DNA from: Staphylococcus shinii
GTDB lineage: Bacteria > Bacillota > Bacilli > Staphylococcales > Staphylococcaceae
Direction: 5' to 3'
Assembly (NCBI RefSeq): GCF_017583065.1
Contig: NZ_JAGEVL010000014.1
Coordinates: 1-42,777 of the forward strand
DNA length: 42,777 bases
Position 1 is the first letter of the stretch; every line of letters begins with the position of its first letter. The notes beneath the pieces are model-generated. The model searched no databases. It was not told where the DNA came from and saw only the letters and a list, made by a program, of their open reading frames with translations. Made by a program: the position numbers and the translations under genes. Positions 1-9,066 of the stretch are shown piece after piece.

Positions 1-46
1 ACACGAAAATATATGTATTACTCACTTATTTCGGCATAAAAAGAGA

Positions 47-76
47 GTGTACAGAAAATGGTTATTTTCTGTACAC
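47..76. terminator. Perfect 12-bp hairpin at window start
   Basis: GTGTACAGAAAA (47-58) and its exact complement (65-76) flank a 6-base loop. The stem is AT-rich and is followed by an A-rich rather than a T-rich run, so on the + strand it is a weak terminator. It could end an upstream gene outside the window, be read on the minus strand, or be a protein-binding palindrome. Confidence 0.4.
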
Positions 77-100
77 TACAAAATAAAAAAGTCAAATGGT

Positions 101-129
101 ATATACCCCTATACCGTATATGTTATACT
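101..129 (+). promoter_or_regulatory. CsoR-like copper operator with extended -10 promoter of copB
   Basis: ATATAC (101-106) and GTATAT (116-121) form an inverted repeat around a C-rich centre (CCCTATACC). This is the general layout of CsoR copper-sensor operators, which are pseudopalindromes with a G/C tract. It abuts TGTTATACT (121-129), an extended -10 hexamer, so a bound repressor would block RNA polymerase. No csoR gene is in the window, so repression would be by a chromosomal CsoR or by one just outside. The assignment is by pattern only. Confidence 0.5.
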
Positions 130-179
130 CAAATTGTCTTATTACTATCTTTAAAAATATAAAATTAGGAGGTTTAATT

Positions 180-2225
180 TTGTCGAATAATGAGAAAACC
201 CAAAATCATGAACATCATAGTCATCAAGAACGTGAGAATCACCCTAGTCATGGTGACCATAAACATCACCATCATGGGAATTTTAAAAATAAATTCTTTA
301 TTTCTTTAATTTTTGCGATACCGATTATTATTTTATCGCCCATGATGGGAGTTAAATTACCGTTTCAAATTTCATTTACAGGGTCAGATTGGATTGTATT
401 AATTCTTTCTACAATTTTATTCTTTTACGGAGGAAAGCCATTTTTATCAGGGGCTAAAGATGAAATTTCAACTAAAAAACCTGGAATGATGATGCTTGTT
501 GCTCTAGGTATTTCAGTAGCTTATATTTATAGTTTATACGCCTTTTATATGAATAACTTCAGTGGTTCATCCACACATACAATGGACTTTTTCTGGGAAT
601 TAGCGACTTTAATTTTAATCATGTTATTAGGTCATTGGATTGAAATGAATGCAGTAGGTAATGCAGGCAATGCACTGAAGAAAATGGCAGAACTTTTACC
701 TAATACTGCAGTGAAGCTGATTGATAACAATCAACGAGAAGAAGTTAAAATATCAGATATTCATATTGACGATATTGTGGAAGTCAGAGCAGGCGAAAGT
801 ATACCCACAGACGGAATCATTGTTCAAGGAGAAACATCAATTGACGAATCATTAGTTACTGGCGAATCAAAAAAAGTTCATAAAACTCATAATGATGATG
901 TTATTGGAGGTTCAATTAATGGTTCAGGTACAGTACAAGTTAAAGTGACTGCTACGGGTGAAAATGGCTACCTATCTCAAGTTATGGGTCTTGTTAACCA
1001 AGCTCAAAACGATAAGTCAAAAGCTGAACTCCTCTCTGATAAAGTCGCAGGTTATTTGTTTTACTTTGCAGTAGGTATTGGCCTGATTTCATTTATTGTA
1101 TGGATGCTTATTCAAAACAACGTCGATTTCGCACTTGAACGGCTAGTAACCGTATTAGTCATTGCTTGTCCACATGCATTAGGCTTGGCAATACCTTTAG
1201 TTACAGCACGTTCTACCTCTATAGGTGCACATAATGGTTTAATCATTAAAAACAGAGAATCTGTAGAAATCGCACAACACATTGATTACATCATGATGGA
1301 TAAAACTGGGACACTAACTGAAGGTAACTTTTCAGTGAATCACTATGAAAGTTTTACAGACGAGTTAAATAATGAAGAAATATTGAGTCTATTTGCTTCA
1401 TTAGAAAGTAATTCTAATCATCCACTTGCCACTGGTATTGTTGATTTTGCTAAAGGCAAAAATATTTCATATGCTACTCCTCAAGAAGTTAATAATATTC
1501 CAGGTGTAGGCTTAGAAGGCACAGTTGATAATAAAAAACTCAAAATAGTGAATGTTTCTTATCTCGATAAAAGCAATTTTGATTATAATAAAGAACAATT
1601 TACGAATCTCGCTCAACAAGGGAATTCTATTAGTTATCTAATTCATGACCGACAAGTTATTGGTATTATCGCACAAGGCGATAAAATTAAAGAAAGTTCA
1701 AAACAAATGGTTTCGGATTTATTATCGAGAAACATTACGCCAGTCATGCTTACAGGCGATAATAAAGAAGTGGCACAAACAGTGGCTGAAGAATTAGGTA
1801 TTAGTGATGTCCACGCGCAATTGATGCCCGAAGATAAAGAAAGTATTATCCAAGATTATCAAAGCAATGGTAGCAAAATCATGATGGTTGGTGATGGTAT
1901 CAATGATGCGCCAAGCCTTATTAGAGCAGATATTGGTATGGCAATTGGCGCAGGGACAGATGTAGCTGTTGAATCGGGGGATGTCATACTCGTTAAAAGT
2001 AATCCTTCTGATATTATCAATTTTTTGTCCCTTTCAAAAAATACGATGAAAAAAATGGTTCAAAATTTATGGTGGGGCGCAGGATATAACGTGATTGCAG
2101 TTCCTCTTGCAGCTGGTATATTAGCTTCTATTGGTTTAATATTATCACCTGCTGTGGGTGCAATACTTATGTCTTTAAGTACGATCATCGTAGCAATTAA
2201 TGCATTTACATTAAAATTAAAATAA
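180..2225 (+). CDS. copB: CopB-type copper-exporting P-type ATPase
   Basis: A membrane ATPase that pumps copper out of the cytoplasm (P1B-3/CopB group). The N-terminus is a His-rich metal-binding tail ([15 protein letters not shown]) instead of a CXXC domain. The transmembrane metal site is Cys-Pro-His at residues 330-332, diagnostic of CopB rather than CopA (CPC). The phosphorylation motif DKTGT begins at Asp374, and HPLA and GDGINDAP follow in the nucleotide and P domains. I place the start at TTG 180, because AGGAGG (167-172) lies 7 bases upstream; an ATG at 96 in the same frame has no ribosome-binding site and overlaps the operator. With this start the protein has 681 residues. It leads a co-directional set with mco 14 bases downstream and copL, the plasmid/ACME-type staphylococcal copper hyper-resistance locus. 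Confidence 0.95.
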   Translation: MSNNEKTQNHEHHSHQERENHPSHGDHKHHHHGNFKNKFFISLIFAIPIIILSPMMGVKLPFQISFTGSDWIVLILSTILFFYGGKPFLSGAKDEISTKKPGMMMLVALGISVAYIYSLYAFYMNNFSGSSTHTMDFFWELATLILIMLLGHWIEMNAVGNAGNALKKMAELLPNTAVKLIDNNQREEVKISDIHIDDIVEVRAGESIPTDGIIVQGETSIDESLVTGESKKVHKTHNDDVIGGSINGSGTVQVKVTATGENGYLSQVMGLVNQAQNDKSKAELLSDKVAGYLFYFAVGIGLISFIVWMLIQNNVDFALERLVTVLVIACPHALGLAIPLVTARSTSIGAHNGLIIKNRESVEIAQHIDYIMMDKTGTLTEGNFSVNHYESFTDELNNEEILSLFASLESNSNHPLATGIVDFAKGKNISYATPQEVNNIPGVGLEGTVDNKKLKIVNVSYLDKSNFDYNKEQFTNLAQQGNSISYLIHDRQVIGIIAQGDKIKESSKQMVSDLLSRNITPVMLTGDNKEVAQTVAEELGISDVHAQLMPEDKESIIQDYQSNGSKIMMVGDGINDAPSLIRADIGMAIGAGTDVAVESGDVILVKSNPSDIINFLSLSKNTMKKMVQNLWWGAGYNVIAVPLAAGILASIGLILSPAVGAILMSLSTIIVAINAFTLKLK

Positions 2226-2239
2226 AAGAGGTAAATATA

Positions 2240-3673
2240 ATGTATAAAAAAATGTTCACAATTTTAATTACGTTATTTTCTATAATGTTTATGGTTCCTA
2301 ATGATACTTTTGCAGAAGGTAAGCACAACATGATGGACATGAAAGAAAATGATCAAAAGCGAAATGATATGATGGATATGAAAAGTCATGACGAAAGAAA
2401 AAATTTGAATTCTTCACAAGGAAAAAATGAAATAACATTTCCCAAAGTTTTAGATCCTAAAAAAGATAACAATGGTTATAAAAGTTATACATTAAAAGCG
2501 CAGAAAGGAAAGACAGAATTTTACAAAGGTAATTTCTCTAACACTTTAGGATACAATGGAAATTTACTTGGGCCAACTTTAAAATTAAAAAAAGGAGATA
2601 AGGTTAAAATTAAGTTAGTCAACAACTTAGATGAAAATACAACATTTCATTGGCATGGGTTAGAAATAGATGGAAAAGTGGATGGAGGCCCTTCTCAAGT
2701 TATAAAACCAGGAAAAGAAAAAACAATAAAATTTGAGGTTAAACAAGAGGCTGCTACATTATGGTATCATCCCCACCCCTCCCCAAATACAGCTAAACAA
2801 GTTTATAATGGTTTATCAGGATTATTATATATAGAGGATGACAAAAAGAATAATTATCCTAGCAATTATGGGAAAAATGATTTGCCTATAATAATCCAAG
2901 ATAAAACATTTGTATCTAAAAAATTAAATTATACAAAAACGAAAGATGAAGATGGTACTCAAGGTGATACAGTCCTTGTGAATGGGAAAGTAGATCCTAA
3001 ATTAACAACAAAAGAAGGAAAAATACGTTTGAGACTTTTAAATGGCTCCAATGCTCGGGATTTAAATCTTAAGCTAAGTAATAATCAAAGTTTTGAATAT
3101 ATTGCTTCAGAAGGCGGCCATTTAGAAAAGACTAAAAAGTTAAAAGAAATTAATTTAGCTCCTTCAGCAAGAAAAGAAATAGTAATAGATTTATCTAAAA
3201 TGAAAGAAGAAAAAGTCAATCTTGTTGATAATGATGAAACAGTAATTTTACCAATTATTAACAAAGAAAAAAGTACTAACAAAGACACTACTCCAAAAGT
3301 AGATAAAAAAATCAAATTAGAAGGTATGGACGATAATGTTACTATTAATGGCAAAAAATTCGATCCTAACAGAATAGATTTCACACAAAAGGTAAACCGG
3401 AAAGAAACTTGGGAAATTGAAAACGTCAAAGATAAAATGGGTGGTATGAAGCACCCGTTCCATATCCACGGAACGCAATTTAAAGTTTTATCAGTGGATG
3501 GGAAGAAACCTTCAGAAGATATGAGAGGCAAAAAAGACGTTATATCTCTGGAACCTGGACAAAAAGCCAAAATAGAAGTGGTTTTTAAAAATACTGGGAC
3601 ATACATGTTCCATTGTCACATACTTGAGCATGAAGATAATGGAATGATGGGACAAATAAAAGTAACAAAATAA
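2240..3673 (+). CDS. mco: Multicopper oxidase Mco, secreted
   Basis: An exported cupredoxin-fold oxidase of 477 residues that is expected to oxidise Cu(I) to the less toxic Cu(II) outside the membrane. Residues 1-25 are a signal peptide ending near TFAEG. A Met/His/Asp-rich stretch follows ([20 protein letters not shown]), which probably binds copper. The four copper-ligand clusters are all present: HWHG, HPHP, HPFHIHG near the C-terminus, and [12 protein letters not shown], which carries the type 1 copper ligands. GAGGT lies about 8 bases before the ATG. It sits 14 bases after copB and 19 bases before copL, so one transcript is likely. The product is the CopA/CueO-like family of staphylococcal copper plasmids. 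Confidence 0.94.
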   Translation: MYKKMFTILITLFSIMFMVPNDTFAEGKHNMMDMKENDQKRNDMMDMKSHDERKNLNSSQGKNEITFPKVLDPKKDNNGYKSYTLKAQKGKTEFYKGNFSNTLGYNGNLLGPTLKLKKGDKVKIKLVNNLDENTTFHWHGLEIDGKVDGGPSQVIKPGKEKTIKFEVKQEAATLWYHPHPSPNTAKQVYNGLSGLLYIEDDKKNNYPSNYGKNDLPIIIQDKTFVSKKLNYTKTKDEDGTQGDTVLVNGKVDPKLTTKEGKIRLRLLNGSNARDLNLKLSNNQSFEYIASEGGHLEKTKKLKEINLAPSARKEIVIDLSKMKEEKVNLVDNDETVILPIINKEKSTNKDTTPKVDKKIKLEGMDDNVTINGKKFDPNRIDFTQKVNRKETWEIENVKDKMGGMKHPFHIHGTQFKVLSVDGKKPSEDMRGKKDVISLEPGQKAKIEVVFKNTGTYMFHCHILEHEDNGMMGQIKVTK

Positions 3674-3692
3674 TTTATAAGGAGAATTCAAT

Positions 3693-4238
3693 ATGATGAA
3701 AAAATTGAGCTCAATTATAGTAGCTTCAGGATTAGTATTATCAGCTTGTTCAACTGGTAACGAAGAAGAAGAAAATTCTAAAGATCAAAAACAAGAAAAA
3801 CATATGAATCATAAGAGTGAAAGTAAAGCCCCAGATAATATGAAAAGTACAGATGACAGTAAATATAAAAAGGACGATAAAATAACAATTACAGCTGATC
3901 ATATGCCTGGTATGAAAAATGCCAAAGGTACTGTGAAAGGTGCTTATAAAACGTATGCTTATGTCGTGAGTTACACACCTACAAATGGTGATGAAAAAGT
4001 TAATAATCACAAATGGGTCGTTAATGAGGAAGTTGCAGATGCCCCTGAAAATGGATTCAAGAAAGGTGATACAGTTAAATTAGAAGCTGACCATATGCCT
4101 GGTATGAAAGGTGCAGAAGCTCAAATTGATGATGTAGAAAAAACAACCGTTTATATGGTGGATTATAAATCAACAGAAAACGATGAGATGGTTAAAAATC
4201 ATAAATGGATGACAACTGACGAACTAAAATCTCGTTAA
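3693..4238 (+). CDS. copL: CopL-like copper-binding lipoprotein (two YdhK/DUF1541 repeats)
   Basis: A surface lipoprotein of 181 residues. The signal sequence ends in the lipobox LSAC, so Cys19 should be lipidated and the protein anchored outside the membrane. A Lys/His/Met-rich linker leads to two tandem repeats of about 50 residues, each beginning with ADHMPGMK and ending with NHKW (first repeat ITADHMPGMKNAKGTV, second LEADHMPGMKGAEAQI). His and Met residues are likely copper ligands. In S. aureus, CopL works with CopB in copper hyper-resistance. The start has two adjacent ATGs after AAGGAG; either is possible. It is the last gene of the copper operon and is followed by a strong hairpin. 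Confidence 0.9.
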   Translation: MMKKLSSIIVASGLVLSACSTGNEEEENSKDQKQEKHMNHKSESKAPDNMKSTDDSKYKKDDKITITADHMPGMKNAKGTVKGAYKTYAYVVSYTPTNGDEKVNNHKWVVNEEVADAPENGFKKGDTVKLEADHMPGMKGAEAQIDDVEKTTVYMVDYKSTENDEMVKNHKWMTTDELKSR

Positions 4239-4598
4239 TGTCTATCATTTTAAAGCTTTAAAGTATTTAGTTAGTTATTCACAAATGCAATGAGAATCCC
4301 CTTTGTTAAATAGACAAGTAAACAAATAAAATTTATGGCCACTCTCATATCCACAATAATGAGAGTGGCCATTTGTTTAGAAAAATTAAATGATTTTAAT
4401 GAAAATGAGGGGATCTTTTATAATTTATCAATGGAATTTCGAAAAATATAAAAAATGGAATAGTGAATGTATTGAGCTTTATCATTTATCAAGAAAAGTT
4501 ATTCTAAATTAGCAGGTAAAGTCACACTCTCAATTTTATATTAAGAGGTTTTGTGTCAAAAACGAAGATTTATGAAATGAAAAGAGTATTTGCTATAT
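4239..4598. other. Intergenic region with copper-operon terminator
   Basis: After copL there is a strong hairpin (4335-4372, listed separately). The next 220 bases, up to the end of the kinase gene on the other strand, are AT-rich, with stops in every frame and no ORF or repeat that I recognise. Confidence 0.5.
4335..4372. terminator. Bidirectional terminator after copL
   Basis: A perfect 14-bp stem (ATGGCCACTCTCAT, 4335-4348, with its complement 4359-4372) has a 10-base loop, A residues before it and T residues after it. It is suited to stop the copper operon; transcripts from the kinase on the minus strand could also end here. Confidence 0.85.
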
Positions 4599-5519
4599 TT
4601 AAGAATAATTGTTTATAAAATCCTTAATTTCTTTTTTAGTTGGTAGAGCATTTTGTGTTTCTCGCTTACTGACTTTAATAGCTGCAGCAGCTGTTGCAAA
4701 TTTAACTGACTCTACTAATTGATTTCCTTCATTTAAGTATACAGTTAAAGCTGCAGCAAAAACGTCTCCTGCTCCAACTGTATTTATAGCTTTTACTTTG
4801 TATGATGATATAAAAGTAGATTGTTCATTTGTATAAATCAAAGAACCTAATTTCCCCAATTTAAGAATAACTGTATTAACCCCTTTTCTATTAATGATTG
4901 TGGCAGCTGTTAGGGCTGTTTCTTTATCTGTTATTTTTATTCCAGATATCTTTTCTGCTTCCTGTTGATTAGGAGTTATGATATTAGCATAAGATAAGTA
5001 TACTTCTTTATAACCATCTGCAGGAGCAGGATCTAAAATAATATTTATATTTTTTTCTTTTGCAATTTTTAACGCATGCATAATAGCATCTTCATTGGTT
5101 TCTAGTTGTAATAGGAAGTAATTAGCATTGACTGAATTAAAAATTGCCGTAATAGGATCTAATTTTATTTTATTATTAGCGCCTACAGTGCCTAACATTG
5201 TATTTTCACCTTGTTCATCAAGAATAACAACAAAAGTTCCGGTATTTACATTTTCTTTAATTTGAATATTAGTAGTATCAATCTTTTGGTCTGTTAAATT
5301 TTTTAACATGTTTTTACCTTGTTCATCATTCCCAACAGCTCCAATAAATCTTACTTGACTACCAATTCTTGATAAAGCTATTGCTTGGTTAGCCCCCTTG
5401 CCACCAGGTTGTGTGTTAACGGAATCAACCCACACAGTGTCTCCATAATTAGGATATTCTTTTGCATTAATAAAAATATCTTGATTAATACTTCCCATCG
5501 TTATAATCTCTTTGTTCAA
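4599..5519 (-). CDS. PfkB-family sugar kinase, ribokinase-like
   Basis: A cytoplasmic ATP-dependent sugar kinase of 306 residues, the usual ribokinase length. Near the N-terminus it has the substrate-binding GGKGANQAIAL signature, and near the C-terminus NTVGAGDVFAAA, the PfkB signature whose Asp is the catalytic base and whose GAGD forms the anion hole. The first codon appears to be TTG (5519), preceded by GGGGGACTGAG; an ATG seven codons in has no clear ribosome-binding site. It lies 24 bases downstream of the LacI-family gene on the same strand. Its neighbours are a IIC permease and a 3-epimerase, not a ribose ABC or RbsU transporter. The substrate may therefore be a ketose or pentose other than ribose, and I leave the symbol empty. 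Confidence 0.88.
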   Translation of the reverse strand: MNKEIITMGSINQDIFINAKEYPNYGDTVWVDSVNTQPGGKGANQAIALSRIGSQVRFIGAVGNDEQGKNMLKNLTDQKIDTTNIQIKENVNTGTFVVILDEQGENTMLGTVGANNKIKLDPITAIFNSVNANYFLLQLETNEDAIMHALKIAKEKNINIILDPAPADGYKEVYLSYANIITPNQQEAEKISGIKITDKETALTAATIINRKGVNTVILKLGKLGSLIYTNEQSTFISSYKVKAINTVGAGDVFAAALTVYLNEGNQLVESVKFATAAAAIKVSKRETQNALPTKKEIKDFINNYS

Positions 5520-5543
5520 CTTCTCAGTCCCCCAATAATAAAA

Positions 5544-6521
5544 TCATATTTTAGTTGTTTTTCTAATAATAAGTTCAGGAATATATTCAAACTGTATCGC
5601 TTTATTTTCTTTTATAGATTCCATAATCATCTGACCAATTTTTGGATCTAATTGGTTGACTGTAGTAAGACTCGGTGTGGAATACTGCGATAAAACACAG
5701 TTATCATATCCAATTATTTGTATACTATTAGGTATTGATATACCTAATTCATAGCATGCATTTATCACTCCGATAGCCATTGCGTCGTTAGCACAAACTA
5801 TTCCTTGAATATTATTCTCCGTTTTCAACTTTTTTAGTGCTAATTCATATCCACTTTTATAAGTGAAATCTCCTTCCAGTAAATTAATGGTATGAGTTTT
5901 AGTGAATTTTTGAATCGCTTTTTGATACCCTCTAAAACGATTGATAGAAGACTGCTCATTCATTTCACCTGAAATAAATAAAATATGTTCACATCCACAA
6001 TTATTCACTAAATGTTTAGTGGCAAGAAAACTTCCTTCAAAGTGATCTACTGAAATAGAATTCGGTTGATTATCTAAATTAGTTCTATCAATTGTAATAA
6101 CATTAACATTATGTTTTTCCAGATACTCTATATCTTTTTTTGTAATAGCCAATGAATTGATAATTACATTTTGTATATAGTTATCTACAATATTTTTTAA
6201 AAAGTATGATATATTTTCTTCGCTATCATTACTATTGCAAAGATATAATTTATACCCATAATTATATGCTGAGGTTTCAATAATATTCACTAAATCTGCA
6301 AAGTATGGATTATTTAAATTAGGAATAATCAAAGCTATTAAATTTGAAGATCTATTTGATAAAGACCTGGCAATGTTATTTGGTTCGTATTCTAATTTTT
6401 TTATTGCTTCTCTTACTCTTTTTTCAGTATCAATATTGGCTCCTGCTTTATTATTAATAATTCTAGAAACAGTAGCTGTTGACACATCAGCCATTTTCGC
6501 TACTTCTTTAATTGTAACCAT
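5544..6521 (-). CDS. LacI/GalR-family transcriptional repressor of the sugar locus
   Basis: A DNA-binding regulator of 325 residues. The first ~60 residues are a LacI helix-turn-helix (TIKEVAKMADVSTATVSRI) plus hinge helix (YEPNNIARSLSNR). The rest is a periplasmic-binding-protein-like sugar sensor (LIALIIPNLNNPYFADLVNI; GIVCANDAMAIGV; QIIGYDNC). AAAGGGTG precedes the ATG. Two identical operator palindromes lie in the 142-base gap to the divergent permease gene, one just upstream of its own ribosome-binding site, so autoregulation and control of the permease operon are both likely. The ligand is probably the sugar or sugar phosphate handled by this locus. Confidence 0.92.
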   Translation of the reverse strand: MVTIKEVAKMADVSTATVSRIINNKAGANIDTEKRVREAIKKLEYEPNNIARSLSNRSSNLIALIIPNLNNPYFADLVNIIETSAYNYGYKLYLCNSNDSEENISYFLKNIVDNYIQNVIINSLAITKKDIEYLEKHNVNVITIDRTNLDNQPNSISVDHFEGSFLATKHLVNNCGCEHILFISGEMNEQSSINRFRGYQKAIQKFTKTHTINLLEGDFTYKSGYELALKKLKTENNIQGIVCANDAMAIGVINACYELGISIPNSIQIIGYDNCVLSQYSTPSLTTVNQLDPKIGQMIMESIKENKAIQFEYIPELIIRKTTKI

Positions 6522-6533
6522 TTTAAAACACCC

Positions 6534-6551
6534 TTTGTAACCGATTACAAA
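6534..6551. promoter_or_regulatory. LacI-family operator 1
   Basis: TTTGTAACCGATTACAAA is a near-perfect palindrome with the central CG typical of LacI/GalR operators. It lies 13 bases upstream of the regulator's ATG, overlapping its likely promoter. Confidence 0.85.
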
Positions 6552-6630
6552 AATTATATAACTTTAAATTTTTATTGTCAAATAACATTGAAAATATAGT
6601 ATTAGTATTTTATCATAAAGATAACCTTGT

Positions 6631-6648
6631 TTTGTAACCGATTACAAA
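6631..6648. promoter_or_regulatory. LacI-family operator 2
   Basis: An exact second copy of the 18-base operator, 97 bases from the first and directly before the GGGGAGGG ribosome-binding site of the permease gene. The pair could support looping or independent control of the two divergent transcripts. Confidence 0.85.
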
Positions 6649-6663
6649 TAGGGGAGGGTTAAA

Positions 6664-8040
6664 ATGTTTTCACAATTAAATAATCTATTTCAATGGTTTA
6701 TCGGCTTAGGCGGGCCCGCTATAATGTTTGTTATTATTACTTTACTTTCATTAGGTTTTAAAGTGAAATTTTCAAAAGCTTTAGAAAGTGGTATCCGTAT
6801 GGCTATAGCTTTAACTGGTATGACAGCCGCTATTTCTCTTTTAACTGATGCTTTGGGCCCTGCATTAAATGACTTTGTAAAATCTACAGGTGTAAATTTA
6901 CACATAACAGACTTAGGATGGGCGCCAATGGCAGTTATTACATGGGGTTCTATTTATACTTTGTTTTTTGCTTTTGTCTGTATCATTGTTAATTTACTTA
7001 TGCTGTTTATGAATAAAACTAAAACTCTAAACGTTGACTTATTTAACATTTGGAATATCTCAATAATTGGCTTATTAGTTGAATATTATGCTCACAATAT
7101 GATTATTACAACTTTATTTGTTATTATGATTTACTCTTTGATGTTAAAAAATTCAGATGCTCTTAAACCTTCTATAAATCAAGTTTTAAATTATGATAAA
7201 AATAATGTTACTACAACAGCACATCCTAGTCTTTTAATTGCACCGTTTGTTTATATCATCGATAAATTTATTACTAAATTTTTACCATTTGTAGATAAAT
7301 TTGACTTTAATGCTGAAATTTTAAATAAAAAAATAGGTTTCTGGGGTAGTAAATTTGCAATTGGAGTATATTTAGGTTGTTTTATTGGGATTTTAGGCCA
7401 ACAATCTTTAAAAGAAGTACTTACTCTCGGTTTCACAACTGGCGTAGTTTTAGAATTATTCGCTTATATCGGTGGTTGGTTTGGACCAGCTATTGAGCCA
7501 CTTTCTAATAGAATTAGTACAATTATGAGTTCTAGATTCAGAGGTCGTAAGTTATTCATAGGTATTGATTGGCCTATACTTGCTTCAAGTGCTGAATTAT
7601 GGGCTGTTGTAAATATATTAGCTCCAATTTTATTATTTATGGCCATGTTATTGCCAGGCAACAATGTTCTACCTTTAGGTGGCATACTATTAACTGTCTT
7701 GGTTCCAGCATTATTGTTAATTACTGGTGGTAAAGTAATAAGAATGACTATTATTGGTACTATACTACTACCATTATTTTTATGGGCAGCTACGATGATT
7801 TCTAGTTTTCTTACTAATACTTCAAAGGAAATAGGAGAATTTCCTTCTGGTCTTTCAAAAAATCAAATGTTTTCTTCAGTAGACTCAGATCCTATTGAAA
7901 AAATGCTGGGCGTATTAGTAGGGAATGCATGGAACTCTTTTGATATTAGATTAATAATATTCGCTATAATTGCAGTGATTCTTTATATTATATTTTTCTT
8001 GTGGTATTTCAAATCAATGGGTAACAGACAAAAATTTTAA
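6664..8040 (+). CDS. Galactitol-type PTS IIC permease (orphan)
   Basis: An integral membrane protein of 458 residues with about ten hydrophobic segments, resembling the PTS galactitol (GatC/SgcC) IIC family. Family-like features are the N-terminal LGGPAIMFVIITLLSLGFKVKF, the loop GGWFGPAIEPLSNR, and a hydrophobic C-terminal half. Transport of a polyol or pentose-like sugar is expected. No IIA or IIB gene is found anywhere in the window; instead a PfkB kinase and an epimerase accompany it. Either host IIA/IIB proteins serve it, or it takes up free sugar that the kinase then phosphorylates. GGGGAGGG lies just before the ATG. The epimerase gene follows 29 bases downstream, so the two are probably one operon under the LacI-family repressor. 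Confidence 0.87.
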   Translation: MFSQLNNLFQWFIGLGGPAIMFVIITLLSLGFKVKFSKALESGIRMAIALTGMTAAISLLTDALGPALNDFVKSTGVNLHITDLGWAPMAVITWGSIYTLFFAFVCIIVNLLMLFMNKTKTLNVDLFNIWNISIIGLLVEYYAHNMIITTLFVIMIYSLMLKNSDALKPSINQVLNYDKNNVTTTAHPSLLIAPFVYIIDKFITKFLPFVDKFDFNAEILNKKIGFWGSKFAIGVYLGCFIGILGQQSLKEVLTLGFTTGVVLELFAYIGGWFGPAIEPLSNRISTIMSSRFRGRKLFIGIDWPILASSAELWAVVNILAPILLFMAMLLPGNNVLPLGGILLTVLVPALLLITGGKVIRMTIIGTILLPLFLWAATMISSFLTNTSKEIGEFPSGLSKNQMFSSVDSDPIEKMLGVLVGNAWNSFDIRLIIFAIIAVILYIIFFLWYFKSMGNRQKF

Positions 8041-8069
8041 ACTATTAAAAATGAGAAAGGTGGTTAATT

Positions 8070-8720
8070 ATGGACAAAATATTATTACCTTCTATGATGT
8101 GTGCTAATTTTACTGACCTAGCTAATGAAGTAAAAAAATTAGAAGAAGCAAATGTAAGTGGCTACCATATTGATATTATGGATGGCCAATTTGTCCCAAA
8201 TTTTGGGATGGGGTTGCAAGACTTAGAGGTTATTAGAAAAAATACTAAAAAGTTAGTTGATGTACATTTAATGATTGATAATCCAGAAAAACACATAGAT
8301 TTATTTGCAAAAATGGGAGTGGATATTATTTATATACACCCAGAATCAGATATACATCCTGCAAAGACCTTACAAACTATTAAGCAAAAAAATATTAAGG
8401 CAGGAATTGCAATTAATCCTGGAACTTCTGTAGAGACTATTAAGCCATTATTGCATATTATAGACTATATAATGGTTATGACTGTAAATCCTGGGTTTGC
8501 AGGACAAAAATATCTGGATTATGTCGATTATAAAATAGAAGAGTTACTAGAAGATAGTTTTAAATCACAATTTAATTATGCTGTTTTCGTGGATGGAGCT
8601 ATATCTCCAGAACGTATTGATAAATTATCGACTATGGGGGTGCAAGGATTCGTACTAGGTACATCTTCGCTGTTTAATAAAAAGAAAGATTATAAAACTA
8701 TTATAAATAGCTTAAGATAA
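8070..8720 (+). CDS. Ribulose-/allulose-6-phosphate 3-epimerase family
   Basis: A TIM-barrel sugar-phosphate 3-epimerase of 216 residues. Seen are the metal/catalytic motifs HIDIMDGQFVPN, VDVHLMI, MTVNPGFAGQKY and the phosphate-binding VDGAI and GTSSLFN. The VMTVNPGFAGQ and GTSSLFN wording resembles AlsE (D-allulose-6-phosphate 3-epimerase) more than Rpe, which usually has VMSVNPGFGGQ and AGS at these places; this is from memory of the families. With the adjacent kinase it could turn a phosphorylated rare ketose such as allulose 6-phosphate into fructose 6-phosphate, or act on pentulose phosphates. AAAGGTGG precedes the ATG. Confidence 0.87.
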   Translation: MDKILLPSMMCANFTDLANEVKKLEEANVSGYHIDIMDGQFVPNFGMGLQDLEVIRKNTKKLVDVHLMIDNPEKHIDLFAKMGVDIIYIHPESDIHPAKTLQTIKQKNIKAGIAINPGTSVETIKPLLHIIDYIMVMTVNPGFAGQKYLDYVDYKIEELLEDSFKSQFNYAVFVDGAISPERIDKLSTMGVQGFVLGTSSLFNKKKDYKTIINSLR

Positions 8721-8831
8721 AATATTAAATAACAGATTCAACCCGATAAACGTTTATATACTAGAATTTAAAAGATAAGCGATTTTTATGATTTTTATAA
8801 AATATTCATCATTTTTGATTTATACTAATTA

Positions 8832-8856
8832 ACATAATCGATGGTTATCAGAAGTT
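8832..8856 (+). repeat. Dispersed ATGATTATCAGAAGTT element, copy 1
   Basis: A 25-base stretch (8832-8856) matches 12772-12796 with one mismatch. The core is ATGRTTATCAGAAGTT. Here it precedes an fst-like promoter relic; the 12772, 20558 and 39497 copies lie just beyond par genes or par relics. Confidence 0.75.
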
Positions 8857-8865
8857 ATCTGTAAC

Positions 8866-8908
8866 TCATACATCGTAGATGATATAATACTAAAGTCTCC
8901 TATCTCTA
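8866..8908 (+). pseudogene. Relic of an Fst toxin RNA promoter region
   Basis: GATGATATAATACTAAAG followed by TCTCCTATCTCT resembles the 5' end of the intact fst locus at 19172-19202 (GATGGTATAATAGTGGAG, then TCGCCTATCTCT). The reading frame of the toxin and the antisense part are gone: a transcription terminator hairpin follows directly. It looks like the stump of a second fst addiction module and is non-functional as a toxin. Confidence 0.6.
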
Positions 8909-8939
8909 AAAGACTCCTTCTTAAATGAAAGAGTCTTTT
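8908..8939 (+). terminator. Terminator downstream of the sugar operon / fst relic
   Basis: AAAAGACTC (8908-8916) pairs with GAGTCTTTT (8931-8939), ending in T residues. It is the only clear hairpin after the epimerase gene. The 120 bases after it hold no recognisable gene. Confidence 0.7.
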
Positions 8940-9066
8940 TATAGTTTTTAAATTATGTTCTGTCTCAATAAAAAACTAATAAAGATAATTTTATTTAAGC
9001 AATATTAATTGGTTACATTGTTTTAATATTTTAAATATTTCTCTTTTTCATTTTGGTTTTTGAAAC

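Noticed and set aside
96..179. Longer CopB start at ATG 96
   Set aside because: It has no ribosome-binding site, lies before the putative -10 element, and the extra residues do not resemble the family; TTG 180 has AGGAGG at the right distance.
3085..3606. Open frame of 173 codons on the minus strand inside mco
   Set aside because: It lies fully inside the multicopper oxidase gene, has no ribosome-binding site and encodes no recognisable motif.
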